Notes: generated from the letters alone by a model not told the origin. A stretch of DNA of 64,000 bases from Brevibacterium picturae (GCF_900105045.1 NZ_LT629739.1:930001-994000), one strand, 5' to 3'. Positions 28,925 through 37,906 are shown, numbered from the stretch's first letter. Made by a program: numbers and translations.

Positions 28925-29308
28925 ATATCATCCTTCTTCGTGTGGAGTTCACCGCTCTGCCAAGTTTACGGTCCCAGGCTGACGTCGGGCCCAGAATGCT
29001 GTTGCCGAACGGCAACAGTTCCTGACAAATGTCGGTCCACTCAAGCTCGCTGCTATGTGGACGAACCTCCATTCTCGGGGCCACCTCGGCGAGGGACAGC
29101 AATGAACAAATCGGCTGGTGCCCGTACTCTCTCACCGGTGACCGTCTTGACCTGGAGCGATACTTGGAGATGGGTGGACCCTTCTGTGCACACCCGCATC
29201 GGCTTCGAAGCTGACTCATGTTCGTTTTCCTGTGGATGCCACCGGGTGAATTCACAGGCAGATTTTCTGCCCTGGTCAGGATCGACACGTCCATCGTCGA
29301 ATCGGGGT
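28925..29308. other. Divergent intergenic region with a CTGTTGCCG palindrome
   Basis: This 384-base gap separates the divergent prsW and surface-protein genes. CTGTTGCCG (28999-29007) and its exact complement (29010-29018) form a compact palindrome with a 2-base centre, about 75 bases upstream of prsW; it could be an operator. A weaker CCTGTG/CACAGG inverted pair spans 29229-29258. No convincing reading frame is seen; the open frame in phase with the surface protein has no family-like content. Confidence 0.5.
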
Positions 29309-31213
29309 ATGAATACTCGCAGACGCTTCACACTCCGCTCCTCTCTCTTCCTGCTGGTCCTGGCTCTGGCCTCTCTCATCGGTCTCGGGCCGGCCATGGC
29401 CCAAGGGCCGCCCGCATCGCTCGGCGAAGTGCCGATGCTCAAGGCCAGTGAGGCCTACGGACCGGGCATCTGGCATCATGCTCCGCAGGGCAAGACCTGG
29501 TACGGCGCCTACACAACGTTCACGGACACGCATGCCTACTGCATTGATGCCGGCAAACAGTCGCCTCTGCCCAAATACTTCAAAGGTTCGCAATCGGAGA
29601 AGATCACCACCGCGCAGACCGCATGGGCGCTGCACGAGTATTCTGAGTCCGAGTCGGCCGATGTGCAGGCGGCGTTGAGCGCGCTGGCACGACTGGACGA
29701 GACGATCGCGCATGATCACAAGATTCCGCCGCAGGAGCCAGGCGATCTGGATAAAAAGTTCACGGGTGCTGCGAAGCAGTTCTCCAAGATCAAGGCCGAG
29801 GCGGAGAAGTTCGCGGGCCCGTATACGCTCGATGTCTCCCTGACCCCGGTCCTGGATATGCCGGTCCTCGAACCATATGGCAAGCAGGGCCCAAACGACG
29901 GTGATTTCAAACGAGTCGAGAACGGCAACGATGATGACAAGAAGGTCCAGCTCCCCACAACGAATAAGGTCACACTCTCGGTGTCCCTGACCAGTGCCTC
30001 GGGCACCGCTGTCCCGGGCATCCCCATCGCTCTCGACACCACCGGGGCCGCGGACGCTCCGGAGTCCCTGACCAGCGAAGAGAAACCCGTCGTCATCACC
30101 CTCACGCTCGACGCACCGGGCACGGTCACGGCCAAGGCTTCGGCGAGCCTCGCACCGGAGTCTGTCCTGCTGTACGAACCGCAGACGACCAACCGGGTGC
30201 AGCGCGTCATCACCCCGGACGAACCCGTCACGGTCTCCGCTCAGGCGAAGGTCGACATGACCTCACAGCCTCGCGTGTCCACCGAGATCTCCGATCAGAC
30301 CCCGCAACCCGGCGATGCGATCACCGACAAGTTCACCGTCGCCGGCCTGGTCGGCGACCACACCGTCACCGTCGAGCATGAACTGTGGCAGACCCAATCG
30401 GTGCCCGAGCCCGGGAAGAAGAACGATGACGCCGAGGTGATCGCACAGGTGACGTCGAAGGACGTCGGCAACGGCACGCACCGGACCGAAGCGATCACAG
30501 TCCCCCAGGACTTCCGCGGGTGGATGTATTTCACCGAGACCATCGCCGGTGACAAATCCACAGAAGAATGGAGGGGCATCCACGGTCAGCCGCGGGAAAG
30601 AGGCTTTGTTCCCTGGGCCCCGAGCGCCGAAACCGAAGCGGTTCTCGAGGTCAACCAAGTCCACGACGAAGTCACAGTGAGCGGGCTGCGCCCCGGCGGC
30701 GAAGCAGTGATCACGATGACCGCATACCACTCCGAGACCAAGCCGAAGCAGTCGAAGGAGGCCGACGGGAAAGAACTCCAGTCCCAGGACATCACCGTGG
30801 TCGGAGACCAAGACGGCACGGCGACGGTGAGCTCCGAAGCCATCGAGATGCCCGTCGGATGGGTGACCTATGTGACCACGATTCACGGCAACGACGTGCA
30901 CCAGGAGTGGAGGAGCGACTGGGGCATCCCGGACGAAACAGTGCACCGGCCGCCGGAAGAGACCCCGACAGAACCGCCTGAAGAGCCCTCGACGCCACCG
31001 CCCCCGCCGGAAGAACCGGAATCACCTGAAGCGCCGCCGGCCGAGCCCGTGACAGAACCGGTTGCTGACGAACCTGCAGCACCCGCCCCGCCGGCTCAAC
31101 TGCCGCGGACGGGCACCACGGGCAATGGAATGCTCATCGGCGCCGGAATCTTCCTCATCGGCCTCGGAGCCACGGCCCTCCTCATCACCGGAAGTCGCCG
31201 AAATAGAGAGTAG
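29309..31213 (+). CDS. LPXTG-anchored surface protein with possible thioester-type head
   Basis: A signal peptide (basic start, FLLVLALASLIGLGPAMA) leads a 634-residue secreted protein ending in the sorting signal LPRTG near residue 598, a hydrophobic stretch and SRRNRE. Residues 50-110 contain HAYCIDAGK (Cys78) and TAQTAWALHEY (Gln103), recalling the Cys and Gln of TQXA/thioester domains, but the spacing is short and the match is partial. Beta-rich modules follow (repeated VTVEHELWQT-, VTVSGLRPGG-type strands), then a Pro/Glu stalk. Sortase would attach it to peptidoglycan. The ATG at 29309 was chosen because it begins the signal peptide; the frame upstream is open but meaningless. Confidence 0.82.
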   Translation: MNTRRRFTLRSSLFLLVLALASLIGLGPAMAQGPPASLGEVPMLKASEAYGPGIWHHAPQGKTWYGAYTTFTDTHAYCIDAGKQSPLPKYFKGSQSEKITTAQTAWALHEYSESESADVQAALSALARLDETIAHDHKIPPQEPGDLDKKFTGAAKQFSKIKAEAEKFAGPYTLDVSLTPVLDMPVLEPYGKQGPNDGDFKRVENGNDDDKKVQLPTTNKVTLSVSLTSASGTAVPGIPIALDTTGAADAPESLTSEEKPVVITLTLDAPGTVTAKASASLAPESVLLYEPQTTNRVQRVITPDEPVTVSAQAKVDMTSQPRVSTEISDQTPQPGDAITDKFTVAGLVGDHTVTVEHELWQTQSVPEPGKKNDDAEVIAQVTSKDVGNGTHRTEAITVPQDFRGWMYFTETIAGDKSTEEWRGIHGQPRERGFVPWAPSAETEAVLEVNQVHDEVTVSGLRPGGEAVITMTAYHSETKPKQSKEADGKELQSQDITVVGDQDGTATVSSEAIEMPVGWVTYVTTIHGNDVHQEWRSDWGIPDETVHRPPEETPTEPPEEPSTPPPPPEEPESPEAPPAEPVTEPVADEPAAPAPPAQLPRTGTTGNGMLIGAGIFLIGLGATALLITGSRRNRE

Positions 31214-31417
31214 GAGGAGCAGGATCAGCGGTGGTCCGTGTCGATGAGATCGACGAGGACGCTTCCGGCCCGGAACAGGGCCAGCGTCCGCCGGGCCACC
31301 GCTTCCCGCCGTTCATCGAGTGCCGTCAGCGACCGGCTCGGCCACGCGCATGCAGACGCAGAACGGCGCTGGCATCGAATCAGATAGGTGCCAGCGCCGA
31401 TCAGTCGCCGAGTCGCT

Positions 31418-31459
31418 GTCAGTCGTGAGTCGCAGTCAGTCGTGAGTCGCAGTCAGTCG
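31418..31459. repeat. 17-bp tandem repeat
   Basis: GTCAGTCGTGAGTCGCA occurs twice in tandem (31418-31434 and 31435-31451) and a third partial copy follows. It lies just past the end of the broken hpaI gene, in a 258-base gap with no gene. Confidence 0.75.
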
Positions 31460-31471
31460 CTCAGAACCCGA

Positions 31472-32262
31472 TCATTCCTGAACCCAGGTCTCGGCCCATG
31501 CCCGGGCGCCGTTCATCATCAGCCCGACGTCGGCGCCGACGAGGACGAAGGAGGCACCGGCGGCAAGGTACTTTCTCGCCTGCTCAGGGTCGAAGGCGTT
31601 GACGCCGACAAGCTTGCCGGCCGCCTTGACCGCCTCGAAGGTCCGCAGCACCGCATCGGTGACATCCGGGTGCGTCTGCTGCCCGAGGAGACCCATCGAT
31701 GCAGCCAGGTCCGAGGGGCCGACGAAGACTGCGTCGATCCCGTCGATCGTAGCGATCTCGGCGGCGTTGTCCACCGCCGTCGCGGATTCGATCTGCACGG
31801 TCAGGGACACGAGCTCCTCGGCCCGAGCGAGATAATTCGGCACCGCGTTCCAGCGGGAGGCTCGTGCCAGCGCCGATCCCACTCCGCGCACACCGCGAGG
31901 TGGGTAGTACACACGGAACGCACGGCCGCCTCGGCGTCGGAAGGAGTATCGATCATCGGCACGAGCAGGTTCTGCGCGCCGAGGTCGAGGTACTGCTTGA
32001 TGAGGACCTGATCGTTCACGGGCACCCGCACGACGGGGGTCGCGGGGTATCCGTTCATGGCCTGGAGCAGGCTGGTGGTGATCTGCAGGTCGATGGGCGA
32101 ATGCTCGGCGTCGATGAGCACCCACTGCATCCCCGAGGCTGCAGCGATCTCCGCGGCCACGGGAGAGCCGGAGCAGACCCACATTCCTGCCAGGTGCTCC
32201 CCCTCGCCCAACTTCGCCACACGCTGGGTGAAGGTCTGCGGCAATTCTACTTGAAACGGCAT
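31472..32262 (-). pseudogene. hpaI: 4-hydroxy-2-oxoheptane-1,7-dioate aldolase, frameshifted
   Basis: The N-terminal half (MPFQVELPQ... [14 protein letters not shown] ... [18 protein letters not shown]) and C-terminal half ([19 protein letters not shown] ... [15 protein letters not shown]) of a class II pyruvate aldolase lie in different frames. They meet at an ACACAC run (31909-31914). Removing two bases there restores one frame of exactly 262 residues, the length of E. coli HpaI, with catalytic His and Arg in place. The intact enzyme would split the pathway's last intermediate into pyruvate and succinate semialdehyde. It overlaps hpaH by 16 bases. Either a recent inactivating 2-bp insertion or a sequencing error. 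Confidence 0.85.
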
Positions 32263-33032
32263 GTGATGACTCCCAAGTCTCCATAGTCGGCATGGACGGT
32301 GTCACCAGGGCTGACCCACATGGGGCGGGTGAAGGACCCTGCCAGAACGGTCTCGCCGACCTGGAGGACGTCACCGTGCTCGGCCAGTTTGTTCGCCAAC
32401 CACACGATTCCGCGCCCCGGGTGGTCGAGGACGGCGGCGGCAAGGCCGGAGTCCTCGACCGACTCATTGCGGTAGAGCAGCGCACCGACCCGACGCAGGT
32501 CGACCGCGTCCACGGCCACCGGATTGCCGCCGAGGACCATGGCGCCCAGGGCTGCATTGTCGGAGATCGTGTCGACGATGGTGCGGCCCTCCATCTCGAT
32601 CCGCGAGGACAGCACCTCGAGTGCGGGCACCACGTATTCGGTGGCGCGCAGCACGTCGATGAGGCCGATGTCCGGTCCACGCAGTTCGTCCTTGAGCACG
32701 AAGGCGAGTTCGACTTCGACGCGCACACCCGAGTACAGGGAGTGGTCGATGACCGACCCGGTGTCATAGACCTGATCGGCGAAGATCGCCCCGTAATCGG
32801 GTTCGGTGATCCCTGTCGCCTGCTGCATGGGCTTCGAGGTCAGGCCGATCTTATGACCGATCAGCCTGCGCCCTGAGGCCTCACCTCGGCGGCGCCATTC
32901 GTTCTGCACGGCGTAGGAATCCTCGACGGTCATGTCAGGGTACTGAGCCGTGAGCAGACCGATCTTCGTCCGGTTCTTCTCCGCATTCGCCAGATCGTCG
33001 GCGATGGCCGCGATCGTTGTTTCATCGAGCAT
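32247..33032 (-). CDS. hpaH: 2-oxohept-4-ene-1,7-dioate hydratase
   Basis: Adds water to 2-oxohept-4-enedioate to give the aldolase substrate. The 261-residue protein belongs to the FAH-like hydratase group with MhpD/DmpE: motifs [14 protein letters not shown] near residue 55, [15 protein letters not shown] with metal-binding Glu pair near 105, and [21 protein letters not shown] lies 8 bases before the ATG. It sits 12 bases after hpaD and overlaps hpaI. Confidence 0.92.
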   Translation of the reverse strand: MLDETTIAAIADDLANAEKNRTKIGLLTAQYPDMTVEDSYAVQNEWRRRGEASGRRLIGHKIGLTSKPMQQATGITEPDYGAIFADQVYDTGSVIDHSLYSGVRVEVELAFVLKDELRGPDIGLIDVLRATEYVVPALEVLSSRIEMEGRTIVDTISDNAALGAMVLGGNPVAVDAVDLRRVGALLYRNESVEDSGLAAAVLDHPGRGIVWLANKLAEHGDVLQVGETVLAGSFTRPMWVSPGDTVHADYGDLGVITCRFK

Positions 33033-33044
33033 GTGCGCGTCTCC

Positions 33045-34157
33045 TCAGAGCTGGTGGCCCAATTTGAATCCGGCTTCTCCGTCATCGGCACCCGAGTGCT
33101 CACCGAAGTCGGATTCCGCGTCCTCACGTCTGGTGTAGGAGAACCCGTCGGCGCCGATCGTGACCTCCATTTCGGAGTCATCGGTGCGCTTCGTCACCGG
33201 CACCGGGTTGCCCTCGAGGTCGAGGACCGTTGAGGCATCGGTGTACCAGGATGGGACGACCGGGTTGCCCCACCAGTCGCGACGCTGGTTGTCGTGAACG
33301 TCCCAGGTCACGCGCGGGTTGTCGGGGTCGCCCGTGTAGTAGTCCTGGGTGTAGATCTCGACCCGGTGACCGTCGGGGTCGCGCAGGTAGAGATAGAACG
33401 CGTTCGAGACGCCGTGGCGGCCAGGGCCGCGTTCGATGGCGTCGGAGAGCCGCAGCGCTCCGAGCTTGTCGCAGATGGCGAGGATGTTGTGCTTCTCGTG
33501 GGTGGCGAAGGCGACGTGGTGCATGCGCGGACCGTCACCACCGGTCATCGCGGTGTCGTGCACGGTCGGCTTACGGCGCATCCAGGCCGCGTAGACGGCG
33601 CCCTCGGCGTCCTGGATGTCCTCGGTGACGCGGAAGCCCAGATTCTCCATGTAGTCAACGGCCTTCGGCACGTCCGGGGTGACCTGGTTGAAGTGGTCGA
33701 TGCGGACGAGCGCTCCCGGGGAGTACAGGTCGTAGCGCCAGGCCAGACGTTCGACGTGGTCGACCTCGTAGAAGAATTCGTACGGGAAGCCCAACGGATC
33801 CTGGACGCGCACCGAGTCGCCGATGCCATTGACGAAGCCGTCCTTCTTCCGCACAACCGGGCAGCCGAGATCACGGTAGTACGCCTCGGCGGCGTCGACG
33901 TCTTCGGGGGTCCGCACCCGGTAGGAGAACGCTGCAACAGCGGCAACGGGTCCCTGCCGGAGGATCAAGTTGTGGTGGATGAACTCCTCCATCGACCGCA
34001 GGTAGACGGTGTTCTCGTCTTCCTCGGTGACCTGCAGATCAAGCACATCGACGTAGAAGTCGCGCGACTTCTTCAGATCCGTGACGACGAGCTCCATGTA
34101 GGCACAGCGCAGAACGTCCGGCGCCGGAACTGTTGGAACGGGAATTGTGTGGGACAT
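33045..34157 (-). CDS. hpaD: 3,4-dihydroxyphenylacetate (homoprotocatechuate) 2,3-dioxygenase
   Basis: Extradiol ring cleavage of homoprotocatechuate to 5-carboxymethyl-2-hydroxymuconate semialdehyde. A two-module vicinal-oxygen-chelate protein of 370 residues; metal ligands read His155 (VRIDHFNQV), His214 (RMHHVAFATH) and Glu267 (DGHRVEIYT), with His200 (PTVHDTAM) and Tyr257 as second-sphere residues. These numbers equal those reported for the Fe(II) enzyme of Brevibacterium fuscum, so no insertion or deletion separates the two through this span. ATG at 34157 has AAAGG upstream; a longer upstream frame is spurious. Confidence 0.96.
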   Translation of the reverse strand: MSHTIPVPTVPAPDVLRCAYMELVVTDLKKSRDFYVDVLDLQVTEEDENTVYLRSMEEFIHHNLILRQGPVAAVAAFSYRVRTPEDVDAAEAYYRDLGCPVVRKKDGFVNGIGDSVRVQDPLGFPYEFFYEVDHVERLAWRYDLYSPGALVRIDHFNQVTPDVPKAVDYMENLGFRVTEDIQDAEGAVYAAWMRRKPTVHDTAMTGGDGPRMHHVAFATHEKHNILAICDKLGALRLSDAIERGPGRHGVSNAFYLYLRDPDGHRVEIYTQDYYTGDPDNPRVTWDVHDNQRRDWWGNPVVPSWYTDASTVLDLEGNPVPVTKRTDDSEMEVTIGADGFSYTRREDAESDFGEHSGADDGEAGFKLGHQL

Positions 34158-34168
34158 GGAGTTACCTT

Positions 34169-35674
34169 TCACTGCTTCCCGAAGACGGGATTGTGGACCT
34201 CGCCGAGGTTGATGTGCACGGACTGCTGTTCCGTGTAGAAGTCGATCGACCTGTAGCCGCCCTCGTGGCCGAGGCCCGAGGCCTTGACACCACCGAAGGG
34301 GGTGCGCAGGTCGCGGACGTTGTTCGAGTTCAGCCACACCATGCCGGATTCGACGGCCTGCGAGAAGTTGTGAGCCCGCTTGAGGTCAGACGTCCAGATG
34401 TAGGCGGCCAGGCCGTACTTCGTGTTGTTGGCCAGCTGGAGTGCTTCTTCATCGGACTTGAACGGGGTGATCGCGACGACGGGGCCGAAGATCTCCTCCT
34501 GGAAGATCCGCGCATCGGGGGTGACGTCGGCGAACACGGTCGGTTCGACGAAGTTGCCGGTGTCGAACCCTTCGGGGCGGCCGCCGCCGGCGACGAGGCG
34601 AGCCTCTTCCTTGCCGATTTCGACGTAGGACATGACCTTCTCGTAGTGCTCGGGGTGGACCAGTGCGGCCACCTCGGTGGTGGGATCCGAGGGCAGACCC
34701 ACCTTCACACGCTTGGCCTGCGCAGCGTAGCGCTCGACGAACTCCTCGTAGACCGATTCCTCGACGAGGAGGCGCGAGCCGGCGGTGCAGCGTTCGCCGT
34801 TGAGGGAGAAGACGCCGAAGACCGTGGCGTTGATCGCCGTGTCGAGGTCAGCATCGGCGAAGACGACAGCAGGCGACTTTCCGCCGAGCTCCATCGACAG
34901 GCCCTTGAGCCAGGGAGCGGCGTTGGCGAAGATCGTCTGACCCGTGCTCGACTCACCGGTGAAGGAGATGAGGGGAACGTCGGGGTGCTTGACCAGGGAG
35001 TCTCCGGCGAAGCCCTCTTCACCGTAGCCGTTGACCATGTTGAACACGCCCGTGGGCAGTCCGGCCTCTTCGAAGATGCCCGGCCACAGCGACGCTGAGA
35101 GTGGGGTGAACTCGGCGGGCTTGAGCACCACCGAGTTGCCGGTCGCGATCGCGGGAGCCAGCTTCCATGACTCGAGCATGAACGGCGTATTCCACGGCGT
35201 GATGAGGCCGGCGACGCCGATGGGCTTGCGATTGACGTAGTTGGCCTGACGGCCGGGAACCTTGAAGGCGTCATCGACCTGGGCGACGATGAGATCGGCG
35301 AAGAAGCGGAAGTTCTCCGCGGCACGGTTGGCCTGGCCCTTCGCCTGGGTGATCGGCAGACCGGAGTCGAAGGACTCCATCTCGGCCAATTCCTGGCTGC
35401 GGGTCTCGGAGATGTCGGCGATCTTGTTGAGGACGCGGGCGCGCTCACGTGGGAGCATCGACGGCCAAGGTCCTTCGTCGAAGGCCTGCTTCGCCGAGGC
35501 GACCGCTGCGTCGATGTCGGCTTTCTTGCCCGAGGCGGCCTTGATGTAGGGCTCGTTGGTCACCGGGTTGATGACGTCGAATTCCTCACCATCGATCGAA
35601 TCGACGAATTCGCCGTTGATGTAGTGACGGATCTTCTCCGGCAGGTTCGCTGGAGCTGGCGTGGACGCGGTCAT
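34169..35674 (-). CDS. hpaE: 5-carboxymethyl-2-hydroxymuconate semialdehyde dehydrogenase
   Basis: NAD-dependent oxidation of the ring-cleavage product. The 501-residue aldehyde dehydrogenase has LITPWNTPFMLESWK, the catalytic Glu in SMELGGKSPAVVF and catalytic Cys in LNGERCTAGSRLL, and ends in FGGVKASGLGHEGG typical of the HpaE/betaine aldehyde group. AGAGGA precedes the ATG. It overlaps the GntR gene by 4 bases and is followed by hpaD after 11 bases; the pathway role comes from that context. Confidence 0.93.
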   Translation of the reverse strand: MTASTPAPANLPEKIRHYINGEFVDSIDGEEFDVINPVTNEPYIKAASGKKADIDAAVASAKQAFDEGPWPSMLPRERARVLNKIADISETRSQELAEMESFDSGLPITQAKGQANRAAENFRFFADLIVAQVDDAFKVPGRQANYVNRKPIGVAGLITPWNTPFMLESWKLAPAIATGNSVVLKPAEFTPLSASLWPGIFEEAGLPTGVFNMVNGYGEEGFAGDSLVKHPDVPLISFTGESSTGQTIFANAAPWLKGLSMELGGKSPAVVFADADLDTAINATVFGVFSLNGERCTAGSRLLVEESVYEEFVERYAAQAKRVKVGLPSDPTTEVAALVHPEHYEKVMSYVEIGKEEARLVAGGGRPEGFDTGNFVEPTVFADVTPDARIFQEEIFGPVVAITPFKSDEEALQLANNTKYGLAAYIWTSDLKRAHNFSQAVESGMVWLNSNNVRDLRTPFGGVKASGLGHEGGYRSIDFYTEQQSVHINLGEVHNPVFGKQ

Positions 35675-36393
35675 GACTTGTCCTCTTCTCTGTCGATGGT
35701 TCCTGTGGGGTCTGTGGTTTTGGCCTGGGCTTCCTGGTAGCTGGCCAGGGTCGTCGAGCGGTGGTTGCGCACCACCCGTTCGATCTCCTCCGCCGAGGCG
35801 GCCGCCCGGATGAGTGCGACGATCCTGGCATGCTCATCGACCGACCCCCGTGCCCGCTCGGGCACGAAGGAGAAGGTCGAGTTCCGCAGGTGGGCCAGGC
35901 GGTCCCATTCGACGGCCACCAAGCTGTGCAGGCGTTCGTTGGGGCAGCGGCGGAACAGTGCCGCGTGGAATTCGTGGTTGAGGCGGGTGAATTCGGTGGG
36001 GTCGAAGTCGGCGAGCAGGTCACGCATGCGTTCATTGATCGCATCCGCCTCGGCGAGGTCGCTCTCGTTCAGGAACTCCAGTGCCTGCGCGGTCGCGGCA
36101 CCCTCGAGGATCGCCACGGCCTCCATCGACTGGGCGTAGGAGTTCTGGTCGACCATGGCAACGCGGGCCCCGACATTGCGTTCGAAGGTGACGAGGCCGT
36201 CGGCTTCGAGGCGGCGGATGGCCTCCCTGACCGGAACGACGGAGGTGTCGAGTTCGAGTGCGATCTGAGCCAGCACCAGCTTGTGACCCGGGTCGAAGGT
36301 CTGATCCGCGATGCGCTCACGGATCCAGCGATATGCCGTCTCCGCTTTGCTCAGAGAGCTCGGCTCCGCTTCGACGGTTCCAGCGGTGCTCAT
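35671..36393 (-). CDS. GntR-family regulator, FCD subfamily (probable homoprotocatechuate operon regulator)
   Basis: A 240-residue protein with an N-terminal winged helix (YRWIRERIADQTFDPG ... TSVVPVREAIRRLEADGLV) and a C-terminal FCD helical ligand domain with metal-binding His residues in LNHEFHAALFRRCPNERL and later NHRSTTLASY. It is embedded in the operon, overlapping the FAH-RraA gene upstream and hpaE downstream by 4 bases each, so it should be self-regulated. The shared GATCGTATATGA at 37907 and 39385 is the obvious candidate operator. ATG at 36393 has GGAAAG 8 bases upstream. Confidence 0.9.
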   Translation of the reverse strand: MSTAGTVEAEPSSLSKAETAYRWIRERIADQTFDPGHKLVLAQIALELDTSVVPVREAIRRLEADGLVTFERNVGARVAMVDQNSYAQSMEAVAILEGAATAQALEFLNESDLAEADAINERMRDLLADFDPTEFTRLNHEFHAALFRRCPNERLHSLVAVEWDRLAHLRNSTFSFVPERARGSVDEHARIVALIRAAASAEEIERVVRNHRSTTLASYQEAQAKTTDPTGTIDREEDKS

Positions 36394-37871
36394 TGTGAGG
36401 CTTTCCAGGCGTCGAATTTCTCTTTCCATTCGCCCTTCGGTGGGAACAGAGACTCAATCGGGTTGCCGGCGGCGACCTGCTCGGCCACCCATCCGTCCTC
36501 GATCTCCTTGGCCAGTGCCGCATCGACGACCTCTTCGACGAGGCTGCTCGGAATCACGATGACCCCGTCGTCGTCTCCGACGATCACGTCACCGGGCAGG
36601 ACGGTGGCGTTTCCGCAGGCCACGGCCACGTCGGATTCCCAGGGCACGTGCTTGCGTCCGAGCACGGCGGGGTTCTTCGCCGTCGCGAACACGGGAAGGA
36701 TTCCGGCCACCTCGGCGGAGTCGCGGACTCCCCCGTCGGTGATGACACCGGTCGCACCCTGGGCCTTGGCCCGCAGCGCGAGCACGTCCCCGAGTGTGCC
36801 GGAGCCGGGTTCGCCGCGTGCTTCGATGACGACGACCTCGCCGCTCTTGAGGGAGTCGAAGGCTCGCTTCTGGGCGTTGTATCCGCCGCCGTGGGATTTG
36901 AACAGGTCCTCGCGGTTGGGCACGAAGCGCAGCGTCTTTGCGGTGCCCACGATCTTGGACCCTGGGACGAGTGGCGAGACGCCCTCGATGACGACGTTGT
37001 TCAGTCCGCGTGCGCGCAGCTGAGCCGACAGTCCGGCGGTCGGCGCTTCAGTCAGCTTGGCCCGCAGATCGTCACTCAACGGGCCGGTGGCAGATTCATC
37101 CGGCGCCAGACCGGCTTCCTCCCGCGATCCCCAGGCATCGGCCTGCAGTGCTTCGGTCACGGCCGGTGCGCTCCCCAGCTTCGGATCGAATTCGCCCGAA
37201 CCCTCGACGACGTTCGTGGCGAGTCGTCCCGAACTGAGCTCGGACCCGGTGCTCGCCGAGGTGGCCGTGACCTCGACTTCGACCGTGTCCCCGGGTGCGA
37301 CGACGCTCGAGCCTGCAGGGGTGCCGGTGAGGATGACGTCACCGGGTTCGAGGGTCATGTGCTGGCTGAGATCAGCGACGATCTGGGTCAGGGGGAAGAT
37401 CAGCTGCTCAGCACTCGTGCCGTCGTCCTGCTTGACCTCGCCGTTGACCCAGGTGCGGATGCGCAGGGACTGGGGGTCAGCCTCGGCGGCGGGAATGATG
37501 TTGGGACCCAGCGGTGTGTAGCCGTCGCGGCTCTTCGAGCGCAGGTTCGAACCCTTGTCGGGCGCCTTGATGTCGTAGAGGCCGAAATCATTGGACGCGG
37601 TCACACCCTCGACGTAGGTCCACGCATCGTCAATGCTGACGGAGCGGGCCGCGGTGCCGATGACGATGGCGATCTCGCCTTCGAAGGCGAGCAGCGAGGT
37701 TCCGACAGGACGCTCGATCGCATCACCCGATGCGGCCAGGGAACTTGTGGCCTTGAGGAAATAGGACGGCTGGGAGGGCCGTTTGCCGCGCTGGGCGGAA
37801 CGTGACTCGTACGCCACGTGGACGGCAATGATTTTGCCCGGTCGGACTGGAACACCCGCTGGAGTCGACAT
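36390..37871 (-). CDS. FAH-family decarboxylase/isomerase fused to an RraA-like aldolase domain
   Basis: Residues about 1-215 form a fumarylacetoacetase-like domain (AFEGEIAIVIG, TASNDFGLYDIKAPDKG, ILTGTPAGSSVVAPGD) as in HpaG, which decarboxylates and isomerises the pathway's tricarboxylate. Residues about 265-480 form an RraA/HMG aldolase-like domain (GVSPLVPGSKIVGTAKTL, GVITDGGVRDSAEVAG, GDVIVGDDDGVIVIP); the Arg-Asp in DGGVRD are the metal- and pyruvate-binding residues of HMG/CHA aldolases. E. coli HpaG instead has two FAH domains. First gene of the operon, with the operator 36 bases upstream. The RraA part could act as decarboxylase or aldolase; that is inference. Confidence 0.88.
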   Translation of the reverse strand: MSTPAGVPVRPGKIIAVHVAYESRSAQRGKRPSQPSYFLKATSSLAASGDAIERPVGTSLLAFEGEIAIVIGTAARSVSIDDAWTYVEGVTASNDFGLYDIKAPDKGSNLRSKSRDGYTPLGPNIIPAAEADPQSLRIRTWVNGEVKQDDGTSAEQLIFPLTQIVADLSQHMTLEPGDVILTGTPAGSSVVAPGDTVEVEVTATSASTGSELSSGRLATNVVEGSGEFDPKLGSAPAVTEALQADAWGSREEAGLAPDESATGPLSDDLRAKLTEAPTAGLSAQLRARGLNNVVIEGVSPLVPGSKIVGTAKTLRFVPNREDLFKSHGGGYNAQKRAFDSLKSGEVVVIEARGEPGSGTLGDVLALRAKAQGATGVITDGGVRDSAEVAGILPVFATAKNPAVLGRKHVPWESDVAVACGNATVLPGDVIVGDDDGVIVIPSSLVEEVVDAALAKEIEDGWVAEQVAAGNPIESLFPPKGEWKEKFDAWKASQ

Positions 37872-37906
37872 CGATCTCGCACCTCATTTCGATTGGCTTT
37901 CACCCA

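Noticed and set aside
27518-29308. 597 extra codons in phase upstream of the LPXTG protein
   Set aside because: The extension runs opposite prsW and shows acidic, then Arg-rich junk composition; the signal peptide at 29309 fixes the true start.
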